Origin: CAMPKL01 sp963817465
GTDB lineage: Bacteria > Acidobacteriota > Terriglobia > Bryobacterales > UBA6623
NCBI GenBank assembly: GCA_963817465.1
Contig: CAWFOP010000022.1
Span: forward strand, 124,001-188,000
Length of the DNA stretch: 64,000 nucleotides
Direction of reading: 5' to 3'
Every line of letters begins with the position of its first letter. Position 1 is the first letter of the stretch. Positions 53,394-62,859 of this stretch are shown piece by piece. The notes under the pieces were generated by a model, which saw nothing but the letters and a program-made list of their open reading frames with translations, had not been told where the DNA came from and made no database searches. The translations under genes and the position numbers were made by a program.

Positions 53394-53810
53394 GTGCCAG
53401 GATTCTTTGAAAATCTTCGCCGCGAGATCTCGTCGCTGTACGATGTCGCCTTGGGCCGCGGGAGCGGGCTCTATGAAGCCTACTCGCGCTACCGTGCGCA
53501 CGGCGACGCCCGGCGGCTCGCCGAAGACGTCTTGCGCCTGTACCCGGATCGCAAAATGGTCAATCTCCGCATCGATTCCGACACCAAAACCGTTCATCTC
53601 GAAGTTCAGCTCCAGGGCCAGCCCGAGCCGTTGGTCGTGACCGGCAAGGGCGTTCGCGTCACCGAGGGCGCGGACGGCGCTTTCTTGACGCTCGACCAGG
53701 TGGATGCTTCGCCCCTGTGGGTGGCGGCGGCCGTCAAGCCGCTCGGGCTGACGAGGAAGCGCTTCCCCATCCCGCCTGACTTCGTCGATCTCGCCAAGCT
53801 GGCGATCTAG
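53394..53810 (+). CDS. hypothetical protein
   Basis: 138 residues from GTG 53394. No signal peptide or membrane segment. Mixed alpha/beta (FFENLRREISSLYDVALGRG, YPDRKMVNLRIDSDTKTVHL, PLVVTGKGVRVTEGADGAFL), ending LTRKRFPIPPDFVDLAKLAI. No family recognised. Divergent from thrS, 137 bases away. Its TAG overlaps the stop of cbiX on the other strand (CTAG). Confidence 0.65.
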   Translation: MPGFFENLRREISSLYDVALGRGSGLYEAYSRYRAHGDARRLAEDVLRLYPDRKMVNLRIDSDTKTVHLEVQLQGQPEPLVVTGKGVRVTEGADGAFLTLDQVDASPLWVAAAVKPLGLTRKRFPIPPDFVDLAKLAI

Positions 53811-54192
53811 GCCGGAGTTTTCGATTCTTCGCGCGCCGCTTGGGCGCGCTCCGCCAGGATGTCGGCGAGCGCCGGGTGCCCGTCGAGCGGAGCCGTCGCC
53901 GTCAACTCGACGCCCGGATAAGCCGCCGCGGCCGCGGACGAGCAGGGCCGGCAAGTCCCTTTGCAGATGAATCCCCATCACGAGGAAATACGGGGCCACG
54001 ATGATCCGCCGGGCGCCGCGCCTCGTAGAGCGACTTCACGGCCGTCTCGAGAGTCGGCTCGGCTAGCTCCAAGAAGGCGTGTTGGTAGATCTCAAAGCCG
54101 CCTTTCCGCGCCGCCAAACCGGCCACGCGCGCGACTGCCTCGTTCGCTTCAGGGATACGCGAGCCGTGGGCGAAGACGATAAGACCTTCCAC
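53807..54192 (-). CDS. CbiX-type sirohydrochlorin chelatase, with two apparent frameshifts
   Basis: From GTG 54192: GLIVFAHGSRIPEANEAVAR VAGLAARKGG and HAFLELAEPTLETAVKSLYEA, clear CbiX/SirB start with the metal-binding HGS. Near 54010-54018 a one-base shift gives RIIVAPYFLVMGIHLQRDLP ALLV. Near 53930 a second gives AAAAYPGVELTATAPLDGHP ALADIL and ends at TAG 53807-53809, about 127 residues, the usual single-domain length. Both shifts are one extra base or two missing. Inserts a divalent metal (Fe, Co or Ni) into sirohydrochlorin-type rings. Follows a TPR gene on the same strand. Confidence 0.7.
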
Positions 54193-54213
54193 GCCCCCAG
54201 TTTAGCGACCGGC

Positions 54214-54978
54214 CTACTCTGTTTCCTTGCCTTGAGCCAGAGCCTCCGGGTTCGTGAGCTGGACGAATTCGGGCATCTCGCGCATGGCGGTGAAGGCGTC
54301 GTCGTCCCAGGCCTTGCGCGGGCTGCCGAAACCCTCCTCGAGCGAGCGACGGAGATAGAGCAGTGCTTTATCGTACATCTCGACGTCCGCGAAGGCCCGC
54401 GCCAGGAAGTAGTGGTACTTGGCGCGGTCCTCCACCGAGCGCTCCTGCAACAGAGTGCCCCCCTCGCCCCGCGTATCAAAGACGTTCGGGTCGATTTGCA
54501 ACGCGGCCAGGTAAGCTTCGGTGGCCTGCTTGTATTTCCGGCGGGCGAAATAGGCCGTCCCCAGGTTGCTGTAGATGGATGCTGCGTTAGGGGTCAGCTT
54601 GAGGGCCTTTTGGTAGGTCTTTTGGGCCTTCTTGTAGTGCTGCTCGGCGTAGTAGACGGTACCGAGGTTGTTGATCGCCTGTGCGTATTTCTGATCGAGC
54701 TCCGAGGCGCGCTCGTAGTTCTTTTTCGCTTCCCCGAAGTTCATCTGGTGGTGAAACGAGATGCCGATCTTGTTGTAGAGGCGGGCGCTACGGGGTTGTT
54801 CGTCGAGCGCCAGCCGATACTCGTCCACCGCTTCCCGATACATCTTGCGCGCGACGTAGATGTCCCCGCGCTTCTCATGCGTGAGTTGCTGATCCGCCGG
54901 AGACGGCTCGTTCAGCTTGCTGGTTGAATCGATCAGTTGCGGGAAAAACAGGAATAACGCCAAAGCTGTCGGCAGCAT
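54214..54978 (-). CDS. TPR-repeat protein with N-terminal signal/anchor
   Basis: 254 residues from ATG 54978 (MLPTALALFLFFPQLIDS, signal or anchor). The longer frame, from 55008, adds ten basic residues. Four to five TPR units (YREAVDEYRLALDEQPRSAR, FGEAKKNYERASELDQKYAQ, YKKAQKTYQKALKLTPNAAS, YKQATEAYLAALQIDPNVFD), then RKAWDDDAFTAMREMPEFVQ L. Envelope scaffold. cbiX follows 21 bases on. Confidence 0.8.
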   Translation of the reverse strand: MLPTALALFLFFPQLIDSTSKLNEPSPADQQLTHEKRGDIYVARKMYREAVDEYRLALDEQPRSARLYNKIGISFHHQMNFGEAKKNYERASELDQKYAQAINNLGTVYYAEQHYKKAQKTYQKALKLTPNAASIYSNLGTAYFARRKYKQATEAYLAALQIDPNVFDTRGEGGTLLQERSVEDRAKYHYFLARAFADVEMYDKALLYLRRSLEEGFGSPRKAWDDDAFTAMREMPEFVQLTNPEALAQGKETE

Positions 54979-55143
54979 ACGGCCCCCTCTGGAGCGCCCC
55001 GCCGACATCGCTCAGGCGACGATCAGTGACGAGCGCGAGCGAGCCTGGGGGCGCCGCACTCGAATCTAGTTCAATATCACTGTACTCCTCGGCGGGGAGT
55101 TTGAAAAGACAGGGCGAAGCCTCAAAACCGCCGCCCGGTCACC

Positions 55144-57801
55144 CTATTCCTTGAAGATGCCGAGGACCCGCCCGAAAAAGCCGCTCTTCTTCTTTTTCTT
55201 CTCTTCGACGCTCGGCGACGGTTTCGTCGAGGGGACCGCTACCGTCACCGGCGCGACAGCGGCGGCCGGTCCGGCGGAAGAGATCCTGGGAGCGGCGTCG
55301 AGGGTCCCCTCGGCGGGCTGATCGGTCTTGGTCTCTTCGCCGCTGTCCCAGCCCGCGACATTGGTCGTCAGCATCATCCGGCCGCCGCTGCCGTGGAAGC
55401 GGCAGAAGGTGGTCGGCTGCGAGCCGGCGATGAAGACCTCTTTTTCGCGGTTAGGGCAGGCATAGGTGGCCAACTCGTGGGTGTCCGGGTCGATCTCGAC
55501 CGTGACGACGCCCTCGGGCGGCTCGAATTCAGCAGGATGGCGATAGGCGCGAAGCTCGTGCGCCTTCTTCATGAACGTCGCCCAGATGGGCAGCGCCGAG
55601 TGCGCGCCCTCGAGGGACAAGTCCGTGTTGTCGTCAAAGCCGACCCACACCACGCAGAGCAGGTTGTTCGTGAAGCCCGCGAACCAGCCGTCGTCGTCGG
55701 TGCCGGTCTTGCCGGCGGCCGGCTCCTCGAACTTATACGTGTAGCGGGCGCGGACGGCCGTGCCGCGCTTCAGCACGTCCTCGAGCATATTGGTGACGAT
55801 GTACGCCACGCGTGGGTCCATCACCTCCACGTCTTCGGGCTTGTTCTGCTGCAGGACCCGGCCCTCGGGATCGCGCACCTCGCGCACGAAGTAGGGCTTC
55901 TTCATCACGCCGCCGTTGACGAAGGTCGTGTACGCGCCGGCGATCTGCAGCGGCGTCGCCTCATAAGCGCCCAGGGCGAGCGCCGGCGTCGGTTGCAGGT
56001 CGTCGCCGATCCCGGCCCTTTTAGCCATGTCGGCCACGCGGTCGTATCCCACCATCTGGGCCACTTTGACCGTTGCGATGTTGATCGATCTGCGCAAGGC
56101 GTAGCGGAAGCTAATCAAGCCGTAGATCGAGTTGCCGTGGTTCGACGGCTCGTAGGGCTTTTGGTCGTACCAGAAGGTCGTCGGCACGTCGTCGACCACG
56201 GACGCCGGGGTGTAGACCGCACCGGGCGTGTAGAGAGTGGGAACCGTCTTGCCCTCTTGTTCCTCGAAGCGTTCCGGATAGAGCTCGGCCAGCCGCATGC
56301 GCTCCTCGTCGAGGGCCGTATCGACGGCCGCGGCGTAAACGAAGGGCTTGAAGACCGAACCGGGCTGGCGCTTGGCCAGCACGCGATTGAGCTGGCTTTC
56401 GCCGTAGCTGCGTCCGCCGACAATGGCCTTGACTTCGCCCGTCTTGGGGTCGAGAGCCACGAGCGCGGCCTGCGCCTGCGGCGGCTCCTTGCCCTTCCAG
56501 CGGCGCTGCGCGGCGACCAGCTTGTCGACCTCTTCCATGCCGACGCGCACCGCCTCGACGGCCGCTTCTTGCAGTTGGCGGTCGAGAGTCGTGTAGACCC
56601 AGTAGTCGGACGTAATCAGCTCTTCGGAGTCGAAGTGCTCCTTCAGGTGGGCGTTGACCAGGTCCACGTAGTACGGCGCTTCGGTCGACTCGATGTGGCC
56701 GCGCGCCATGTCGAGGTCGGCCTGGTCCGCTTCTTGAAATTGCGCCTCGGTGATATCGCCTTCGCGCTCCATCGCGCGCAGCACCTGCTGGCGGCGGTTC
56801 TTGGCGCGCTCCGGATGGCGGTAGGGGTTCAGGTAGCTGGGGCCTTGCGGCAGCCCGGCCAGCAGAGCGGCTTCGGGGAGCGTGACGTCGCGCAGGTCCT
56901 TGTTGAAATACGCGCGGGCGGCTTCGCCCATGCCCATCACGTTGAAGCTGCCCGACCGCCCCATGAAGATTTGATTGGCGTAGTACTCGAAGATCTGTTT
57001 CTTGCTGAGCCGCATTTCGAGTTGGATGGCGATCAGCGCTTCGGCCATCTTGCGCGAATAGGTTTGCTCGGGCGTCAGGAAGAAGTTGCGCGCCAACTGC
57101 TGCGTCAAGGTGGAGGTGCCTCGCGGCTGCTCGCCATTGACCAGGCCGTCGACCGCCGCTTTGGTCAGTCGGATCGGGTCGACGCCCCAGTGCGAAAAGA
57201 ACCGGTGGTCCTCGATCGCCAGCACCGCGTCGACCATGACCTTCGGGTAGTCGTCGAAGCGAAAGATGCGCCGCTTGGAGCGGTCGTCGTCGAAAAGATG
57301 CGTCACCAGCACCGGCTCGAGCTCATACGCGTTCTGCGGGTTGCTGTCGTTGAGCGAGACGATGCGGCTGACCTTGCCGCCGTTGAAGTAGAGAACGGCC
57401 GGCTCTTGCGCGAAGTACGAAAGAGCCCCGGGGTAGACCTCGACGGCGTTGTCTTTGACTTGGAACGATCCGATCTGGTTGTGGCGCGAGTCGCTGTAGC
57501 CGGCTTCCCGCAGGCGCGCCAGCAACTCCTCGGGGGTCATCTCGTCCCCCACAAAAACGGGGTCGGGCGCGGCCAAAACTTTCGAAGCGCGGTTGAAGGG
57601 ACCGCCGGCGAGCTTCGCGTCGACGATCCGCGAGTAGCGCCACCAGACTTGATTGAACGCCGCAATGCCCGCGACGGCGCCGATGAGCAATACGCCCAGC
57701 ACGACCTTGCCGGCCGGGGTGGTCATTGCGCTGACGAGCCGCGACAGCAGGCTCCCGCCTTTTCCTTTGCCGCGTCGTCTTGAGACTTTCTTTAGCGCCA
57801 T
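55144..57801 (-). CDS. bifunctional class A penicillin-binding protein (PBP1-type)
   Basis: 885 residues. Basic cytoplasmic tail, transmembrane helix VVLGVLLIGAVAGIAAFNQV (about 33-52), a UB2H-like domain (about 70-160), a GT51 transglycosylase with AIEDHRFFSHWGVDPIRLTK and GTSTLTQQLARNFF, and a transpeptidase with SVFKPF (active Ser near 482), SIN and KTGTDDDGWFAGF near 693. The C-terminal tail is long and Pro/Lys-rich (KPSPSVEEKKKKKSGFFGRV). Polymerises and cross-links peptidoglycan. Confidence 0.94.
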   Translation of the reverse strand: MALKKVSRRRGKGKGGSLLSRLVSAMTTPAGKVVLGVLLIGAVAGIAAFNQVWWRYSRIVDAKLAGGPFNRASKVLAAPDPVFVGDEMTPEELLARLREAGYSDSRHNQIGSFQVKDNAVEVYPGALSYFAQEPAVLYFNGGKVSRIVSLNDSNPQNAYELEPVLVTHLFDDDRSKRRIFRFDDYPKVMVDAVLAIEDHRFFSHWGVDPIRLTKAAVDGLVNGEQPRGTSTLTQQLARNFFLTPEQTYSRKMAEALIAIQLEMRLSKKQIFEYYANQIFMGRSGSFNVMGMGEAARAYFNKDLRDVTLPEAALLAGLPQGPSYLNPYRHPERAKNRRQQVLRAMEREGDITEAQFQEADQADLDMARGHIESTEAPYYVDLVNAHLKEHFDSEELITSDYWVYTTLDRQLQEAAVEAVRVGMEEVDKLVAAQRRWKGKEPPQAQAALVALDPKTGEVKAIVGGRSYGESQLNRVLAKRQPGSVFKPFVYAAAVDTALDEERMRLAELYPERFEEQEGKTVPTLYTPGAVYTPASVVDDVPTTFWYDQKPYEPSNHGNSIYGLISFRYALRRSINIATVKVAQMVGYDRVADMAKRAGIGDDLQPTPALALGAYEATPLQIAGAYTTFVNGGVMKKPYFVREVRDPEGRVLQQNKPEDVEVMDPRVAYIVTNMLEDVLKRGTAVRARYTYKFEEPAAGKTGTDDDGWFAGFTNNLLCVVWVGFDDNTDLSLEGAHSALPIWATFMKKAHELRAYRHPAEFEPPEGVVTVEIDPDTHELATYACPNREKEVFIAGSQPTTFCRFHGSGGRMMLTTNVAGWDSGEETKTDQPAEGTLDAAPRISSAGPAAAVAPVTVAVPSTKPSPSVEEKKKKKSGFFGRVLGIFKE

Positions 57802-57887
57802 AACAAAAGAGCCGGCATTCGGTTTCGACGGGCCGAATCGTTAACTGTTTGGACGCGCCGGCCGGCGAGGGGCGTTCCCTAGGCCTT

Positions 57888-59591
57888 TCAGCGGCCTAGA
57901 GCTGCGCAGAGGCGCGCCACGACGTCTGCAAGTTTAGCATCGGAGGATTCCCGGGTCGAACGCACGACGATCTCAACCGTACCCTCGTCGATCTTCTTGC
58001 CGACGACGACGCGATAGGGAATTCCCACCAGATCAGCGTCGTTGAACTTGACGCCGGCACGCTCTTGGCGATCGTCCAGCACGACGTCGATGCCGGCCGC
58101 GAGGCAGTCCGCGTAAATCCGTTCCGCGGCCGCCGCTTGCTGCTCGTTTTTCACGTTGATCGGAGTGACAACGACTTCGAACGGCGCGATGGCCGCCGGA
58201 AGCGCCATGCCCGCCTCGTCGTGGCGCTGCTCGATGGCGGCTGTCAGGATGCGTTCGAGGCCGATCCCGTACGAGCCCATGATGGGGGTCGCTTCCTTGC
58301 CGTTTTCGTCGAGCACGCGCAGCCCCATTGACTCCGAGTACTTGTACCCCAGTTGGAAGATGTGGCCGACCTCGATGCACTTGCGCCGGCGCACCGGCTC
58401 GCCCGACTCGATGTCGAGATCGCCGTCTTCAACCTCGCGAATATCGGCGAAGCGGGCTTCGAAATCGCGCCCGGGCGTAACGTTGGCGAGGTGGTAGCCG
58501 CTCTTGTTGGCTCCGGCGATGAGGTTGCGGCGTCCCTGGAGCGCATTGTCGGCTACGATCTCGAGGCCTTTGGCCCCGACCGGCCCCAGCGACCCGGCGG
58601 CGGCGCCGAGCCATTTCTCGATTTCTTCCGGATGGGCGGGTCGCAGGTCGGCCGCTTGCAATTCCGCCCGAAGCTTGGTTTCGTTGAGCGCGTGGTCGCC
58701 GCGCAACAGGGCTATCACCGGCTTTTCGTCGGCGACCATCACGAGGCTCTTGATGTGAGACGTCGCCGGCCGGCCGTCGAATTCCGACACTTCCTCGATG
58801 GTCTTTTTGCCCGGCGTGTGGAACTCTTCCGGGGCCGCCTCGCCTGCGGGATCGGGCTCGGCCGGCGGCTTTGCGCGGGCGACCGCTTTTTCCAGGTTCG
58901 CGCGGTAGCCCGACGCCGCGCATTCCACAACGATGTCCTCGCCCGCATCGGACGCTACGGCGAACTCGTGCGAAACCTTGCCTCCCATGGCGCCGGAGTG
59001 CGCGTCGATCGCCATGTACTCCAGGCCGCAGCGGGTGAAGATCTTGCAGTACGTCTGGTAGTGCTTGTCGTAGCTGCGCTGCAGGCCCTCGGCGTCGATG
59101 TCGAACGAGTAGGAGTCCTTCATCGTGAAGCGCCGCACGCGCATCAGCCCCGACTTCGGCCGCGGCTCGTCACGGAACTTCGCCTGGATTTGGTACCAGA
59201 TTTGCGGCAGTTGCTTGTAGGAGCGCAGCTCGCCGCGCGCCAGCCAAGTCATCACCTCTTCCTCGGTCATCCCGAGGCAGAGGTCGCGGCCCCAGCGGTC
59301 CTTGAGCCGGAACATGTCCTGCCCGATCGCATCCCAGCGCCCGCTCTCTTGCCACACCTCGGCGGGGTGCAGCTCCGGCGCATAGACTTCTTGCGCCCCC
59401 ATGGCGTCCATCTCCTCGCGAATGATCCGCTCGATCTTGTTGAGCGAACGCTTGGCGAGAAACAGGTAGCAATAAAGACCTGCGGAGAGCTGGCGCACGT
59501 AGCCGGCTCGCAGCAGTAATTGATGGCTTACGACTTCGGCCTCGGCGGGGATTTCGCGCAAGGTCGGGATAAACAGACGGCTCCAACGCAT
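57888..59591 (-). CDS. proS: prolyl-tRNA synthetase (bacterial type)
   Basis: 567 residues from ATG 59591 (MRWSRLFIPTLREIPAEAEV). The frame continues 54 residues further 5' without family support. Class II motifs: motif 1 region GAQEVYAPELHPAEVWQESG RW, motif 2 FRDEPRPKSGLMRVRRFTMK, motif 3 GSYGIGLERIL. The editing insert between motifs 2 and 3 is present (SHIKSLVMVADEKPVIALLR), followed by the anticodon-binding domain (FEVVVTPINVKN). Charges tRNA-Pro. 86 bases after PBP1's start, same strand. Confidence 0.96.
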   Translation of the reverse strand: MRWSRLFIPTLREIPAEAEVVSHQLLLRAGYVRQLSAGLYCYLFLAKRSLNKIERIIREEMDAMGAQEVYAPELHPAEVWQESGRWDAIGQDMFRLKDRWGRDLCLGMTEEEVMTWLARGELRSYKQLPQIWYQIQAKFRDEPRPKSGLMRVRRFTMKDSYSFDIDAEGLQRSYDKHYQTYCKIFTRCGLEYMAIDAHSGAMGGKVSHEFAVASDAGEDIVVECAASGYRANLEKAVARAKPPAEPDPAGEAAPEEFHTPGKKTIEEVSEFDGRPATSHIKSLVMVADEKPVIALLRGDHALNETKLRAELQAADLRPAHPEEIEKWLGAAAGSLGPVGAKGLEIVADNALQGRRNLIAGANKSGYHLANVTPGRDFEARFADIREVEDGDLDIESGEPVRRRKCIEVGHIFQLGYKYSESMGLRVLDENGKEATPIMGSYGIGLERILTAAIEQRHDEAGMALPAAIAPFEVVVTPINVKNEQQAAAAERIYADCLAAGIDVVLDDRQERAGVKFNDADLVGIPYRVVVGKKIDEGTVEIVVRSTRESSDAKLADVVARLCAALGR

Positions 59592-59734
59592 GGTTTTTTG
59601 GACAGGGGACGAGTCAGGCGGGGATGGCTCGTAAATTGTTGATTTTAGCATGCTAGAATCGGGCTCAAGCGTCGCCGCGGGCGCTGTCGGGGCGGCAATC
59701 CCCGGGGGAACTCGAGCGGCGGCGGTTTCCCGTT

Positions 59735-60934
59735 TTGGCGCAGTCTCCCGCACCGGCCGTTCCCAGCGCGGCCGCTCCCGCCGCCGAGCGGGGCGGCAAG
59801 CTCACGGTTGGCATCGACATTCGTCGAGCGGGCCCTTTCGGCGTCGGCACTTATACGAAAAACCTAGTGCAGTCGCTGCTGCGCGTGGCGCCCGAAAACG
59901 AATACGTCCTGATCGGCCGCCGGGAGCATCTCGAGCAGCTCGGCCCGCTCAGCGGGAACGTACGGCTCGAAGTCTACGAGCGGCGCTACAACGCTCGCTG
60001 GAGCCATCTCGAGTACGGCTTGGTGGTGTACCGCCTGGGCGTGGACGTTTTCCACATGCCCCATCGCTGGGTGCCCTTGACGACTCCGTCGCCTTATGTC
60101 GCGACGTTGCACGACTTGAACAACATCCTGTACCCGGACGAGGACGCCAGCCGCTACATGCAGCGTATTCGCTTGGCGACCTTGGGCCGCGGCTTGCGCC
60201 GGGCGGAGCGCGTCATCGCCGTCTCGGAGGCGACCAAGAAGGACGCAGTCAAACGCCTGGCGGTCCCCGAGGAGAAGATCCGCGTGGTCTACGACGCGGT
60301 CGACGAGCAAGTTTCGCAGCCGGTGAAGGAGCAAGAGCGCCGCACGACGCTCGAGCGCTACTCGATCACTGACCCGTTCATCCTGTACGCCGGCCGCATC
60401 CAAATCCACAAGAACGTGCCGCGGCTGATCGAGGCTTTCGCCGTCGTCAAATCGAAGCTCGAGAATCACTGGAAGTTCCACAACCTGCGGCTGATCATCA
60501 TCGGCGACGACATCAGCGCCTTCCCGAATGTGCGCCACACCGTGATGCGCACCCGTATGCAGGATTCGGTGCGCTTCCTGGGCTTCGTGCCGATCGAGAC
60601 GCTACGCGTGTTCTACGCCTGCGCGACGGCGTTTCTGTTCCCGTCGCTTTATGAGGGGTTCGGCCTGCCGCCGCTCGAGGCGATGGCTCACGGCACGCCC
60701 GTGGTCACGTCGAACGAGTCCTCCCTGCCCGAGGCAGTCGGCCAAGCGGCGATCCTGGTCAATCCGGAGAACGTTTTCGACATCGCGCGCGGCCTCGAGC
60801 AGGTGCTGGTCGACGACGATCGCCGCGCCGAGCTGCGCCGCCGCGGTTTCGAGCAGTTGCGCAAGTTCAGTTGGGACGAATCGGCGAAGAAGGTCGTCGA
60901 GATCTACCACGAAGCGGCTCGTGTGCGCCGCTAG
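59735..60934 (+). CDS. glycosyltransferase, GT4-type
   Basis: 399 residues, the first in-frame start being TTG 59735. A likelier core begins near KLTVGIDIRRAGPFGVGTYT. ATLHDLNNILYPDED, RVIAVSEATKKDAVKRL, ILYAGRIQIHKNVPRLIEAF and FPSLYEGFGLPPLEAMAHGT PVVTSN (E-x7-E) are GT4 hallmarks. Envelope polysaccharide or lipid glycosylation is likely. Substrate unknown. Divergent from proS. Its TAG overlaps the stop of the PAP2 gene (CTAG, 60931-60934). Confidence 0.88.
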   Translation: MAQSPAPAVPSAAAPAAERGGKLTVGIDIRRAGPFGVGTYTKNLVQSLLRVAPENEYVLIGRREHLEQLGPLSGNVRLEVYERRYNARWSHLEYGLVVYRLGVDVFHMPHRWVPLTTPSPYVATLHDLNNILYPDEDASRYMQRIRLATLGRGLRRAERVIAVSEATKKDAVKRLAVPEEKIRVVYDAVDEQVSQPVKEQERRTTLERYSITDPFILYAGRIQIHKNVPRLIEAFAVVKSKLENHWKFHNLRLIIIGDDISAFPNVRHTVMRTRMQDSVRFLGFVPIETLRVFYACATAFLFPSLYEGFGLPPLEAMAHGTPVVTSNESSLPEAVGQAAILVNPENVFDIARGLEQVLVDDDRRAELRRRGFEQLRKFSWDESAKKVVEIYHEAARVRR

Positions 60935-61755
60935 TCGCGCTTGGGTTCCTTGAGGTGAAAATGCAGCCTCGAGGGATTGATCGCGAGAGACGCGGCGAAG
61001 CCTCCGCTCACTGGCGCGACATCCCACGTAAATCGCCGCGGGGTGAAAGGGTCGCGACGCCGGGTGACCGTTCTGCCGACGATATAGCCCAGCGTGGCGC
61101 CGGCGACCACGTCGGTCAGGTGGTGCGCGTTCTCTTGCAGGCGGCTAAAGCCCACGTAGCCCGCGGCGATGTAGGACGGCAACCCCGCCTTGAACCCGTA
61201 AGTTCGTGAGACGACAGTCGCCCACATAAACGACGTCGAAGTGTGTCCCGACGGGAACGAGAAATAGTTTGAGCCGTTGGGCCGTTCGCGACCGACGATT
61301 TTCTTGAGCGATCCGGTAAGGGCGGCGTCGATTACGACGCCCTGAGCCAGCGAGTAGGTGAATGACTGGAAGCGTTTGTCGTCGGAGTGGCGGCCCACGA
61401 TGAATAAGGTCCCGACGATCGGAGCGACAAGGGCTTCGTTGCCGATGAATTCGCCGGGCTCGGTAGCGCGCTCGATACTGTCGGGGTGGCCGAGAAAGTA
61501 GCCCTCGATGTTCTGCTCGGGAATCACCGCAACGCCGGTCGCCGCGGCGCCGATCACGAACGGCTTCAGGTTATCGGTTGAAATCAGCCCTTTGAAATTT
61601 CTCAAGAGCTCTTTGGGGAAGGCCTTGGCGCTCGGCGTATCGGATGGCTCGGTCCGAGCCAATGCGTCGGACGGATCGGTCTGAGCCGGCGCATAGGCCG
61701 TAAGCGTGAAAAACGAAATCGCAACCGCGAAGAACGAAGACGCGAATACTTTCAC
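60931..61755 (-). CDS. PAP2-superfamily phosphatase
   Basis: 274 residues from GTG 61755 (VKVFASSFFAVAISFFTLTA, signal peptide). The long frame up to 61998 is Cys/Arg-rich noise. Phosphatase motifs: KKIVGRERPN (KxxxxxxRP), PSGHTSTSF (PSGH), and SRLQENAHHLTDVVAGA (SRxxxxxHxxxD). Hydrolyses a lipid phosphate such as phosphatidate or undecaprenyl diphosphate at the outer face of the inner membrane or in the periplasm. Confidence 0.87.
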   Translation of the reverse strand: MKVFASSFFAVAISFFTLTAYAPAQTDPSDALARTEPSDTPSAKAFPKELLRNFKGLISTDNLKPFVIGAAATGVAVIPEQNIEGYFLGHPDSIERATEPGEFIGNEALVAPIVGTLFIVGRHSDDKRFQSFTYSLAQGVVIDAALTGSLKKIVGRERPNGSNYFSFPSGHTSTSFMWATVVSRTYGFKAGLPSYIAAGYVGFSRLQENAHHLTDVVAGATLGYIVGRTVTRRRDPFTPRRFTWDVAPVSGGFAASLAINPSRLHFHLKEPKRD

Positions 61756-61807
61756 CAAGTAGCCTCGATCCAACGAATGCCTGCCGCAGCCGATTCCAAC
61801 TTTGCCG

Positions 61808-62584
61808 TTACAGCTCTTTGACGCGCACGTTGCGGAACCATACCGGCGAGCCGTGATGCTGCAGCACGATGTTGCCGGGGCCTTTTTGTCCGTAACCGGG
61901 AACCTTGCGGAATTTCGTTTTCTCCACCTTGTCGAGCAGTTCCTTCGAACCAAGCTCATATTCGAGCAGCTTCTTGCCGTTGAGCCAGTGCTCGACATGC
62001 ATGCCGTCGACGACGACTCGCGCGGAGTTCCACTCGCCCGGAGGATTCATCCTCTTCTCGCCCGGAGGAACGAGCAGGTAGAGGGCGCCGGTGCTCTCGG
62101 CTTCCCAGCCCGGCTGGCGCTTGAGGGCCGCGTCGTCGTGGATCTGGAACTCGTAACCCACCGCCGCGACCGCCTGATCAGCCTTGTACGCTGCGGTCTG
62201 GTCCGGCGTCCAGTGCGGGCTCAGCCACTCCTGCTGCACCAGATACTTCACGCCGCTGTTGCCGCCGGGCGAGATCTTGTAGTCGAACGCCAGCTCGAAA
62301 TTGTCGAACTTCTCCTCACTGACGATGTCGCGGCCGTGCGGCGTGTCGAGGGTGCGCAATGCGCCGCGCTCGACCTTCCAACTGCCCGAGGGGAAGGGAG
62401 TGCCTTTCAGTCCGGTCCAGCCCCGCACGGTCGAGCCGTCGAAAAGCAGCCGCCAGCCGGCCGCCGCCTCCTGGTCGGTCAAGCGATTCACTTCGTAATC
62501 GCTGACGTCGGCGGCGAAGACAATTCCGATCAATGCGAGCGGCAGGGAGAGCAGGGCGATTCGCTTCAGCACAACATCCGTCAT
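61808..62584 (-). CDS. DUF1080 (3-keto-disaccharide hydrolase-like) secreted protein
   Basis: 258 residues from ATG 62584 with a signal peptide (VLKRIALLSLPLALIGIVFA). DUF1080 signature: WRLLFDGSTVRGWTGLKG, FDNFELAFDYKISPGGNSGV KY, VGYEFQIHDDAAL, NSARVVVDGMHVEHWLNGKK, and PVWFRNVRVKEL at the end. A concanavalin-like glycan-binding or hydrolase fold. Such proteins are abundant in polysaccharide degraders. Confidence 0.9.
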   Translation of the reverse strand: MTDVVLKRIALLSLPLALIGIVFAADVSDYEVNRLTDQEAAAGWRLLFDGSTVRGWTGLKGTPFPSGSWKVERGALRTLDTPHGRDIVSEEKFDNFELAFDYKISPGGNSGVKYLVQQEWLSPHWTPDQTAAYKADQAVAAVGYEFQIHDDAALKRQPGWEAESTGALYLLVPPGEKRMNPPGEWNSARVVVDGMHVEHWLNGKKLLEYELGSKELLDKVEKTKFRKVPGYGQKGPGNIVLQHHGSPVWFRNVRVKEL

Positions 62585-62633
62585 ATTAGCGCCAAGCCGA
62601 ATCATGCGCTTTTGCCCATGATGGAGCGCTCTC

Positions 62634-62845
62634 GTGACGCCGACTCGCCGCCAATTGTTTCAAGCCGGAGCGGCCGGGCTGCCGGCGGCGTGCGCGACGC
62701 TGCGGCCGCGAAGCCGAATGCGCTGTTTTTGATCGTCGAAGAAATGAACCACTACGACTTCTTGAAGGCGCATGCGGGACCCGGCGAAATCGATTCCCGC
62801 CAAATGGGCGCCGTCGCTGCGAGGCACGTTGGGCTGAGGTCGTAG
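62634..62845 (+). pseudogene. truncated and frameshifted sulfatase-like fragment
   Basis: From GTG 62634 frame 1 reads VTPTRRQLFQAGAAGLPAACA, a twin-arginine signal. In another frame, reached by a single missing base near 62690, it continues AAAAKPNALFLIVEEMNHYD, close to the start of sulfatase/phosphodiesterase domains, then stops at 62845 after about 70 residues. The catalytic CxPSR motif and everything downstream are absent. This may be a decayed sulfatase, or a chance arrangement. Confidence 0.4.
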
Positions 62846-62859
62846 TATGATGACCGGCC

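Noticed and set aside
55393..57783. 796-codon ORF opposite PBP1
   Set aside because: Antisense shadow. Val/Arg/Asp-rich without motifs.
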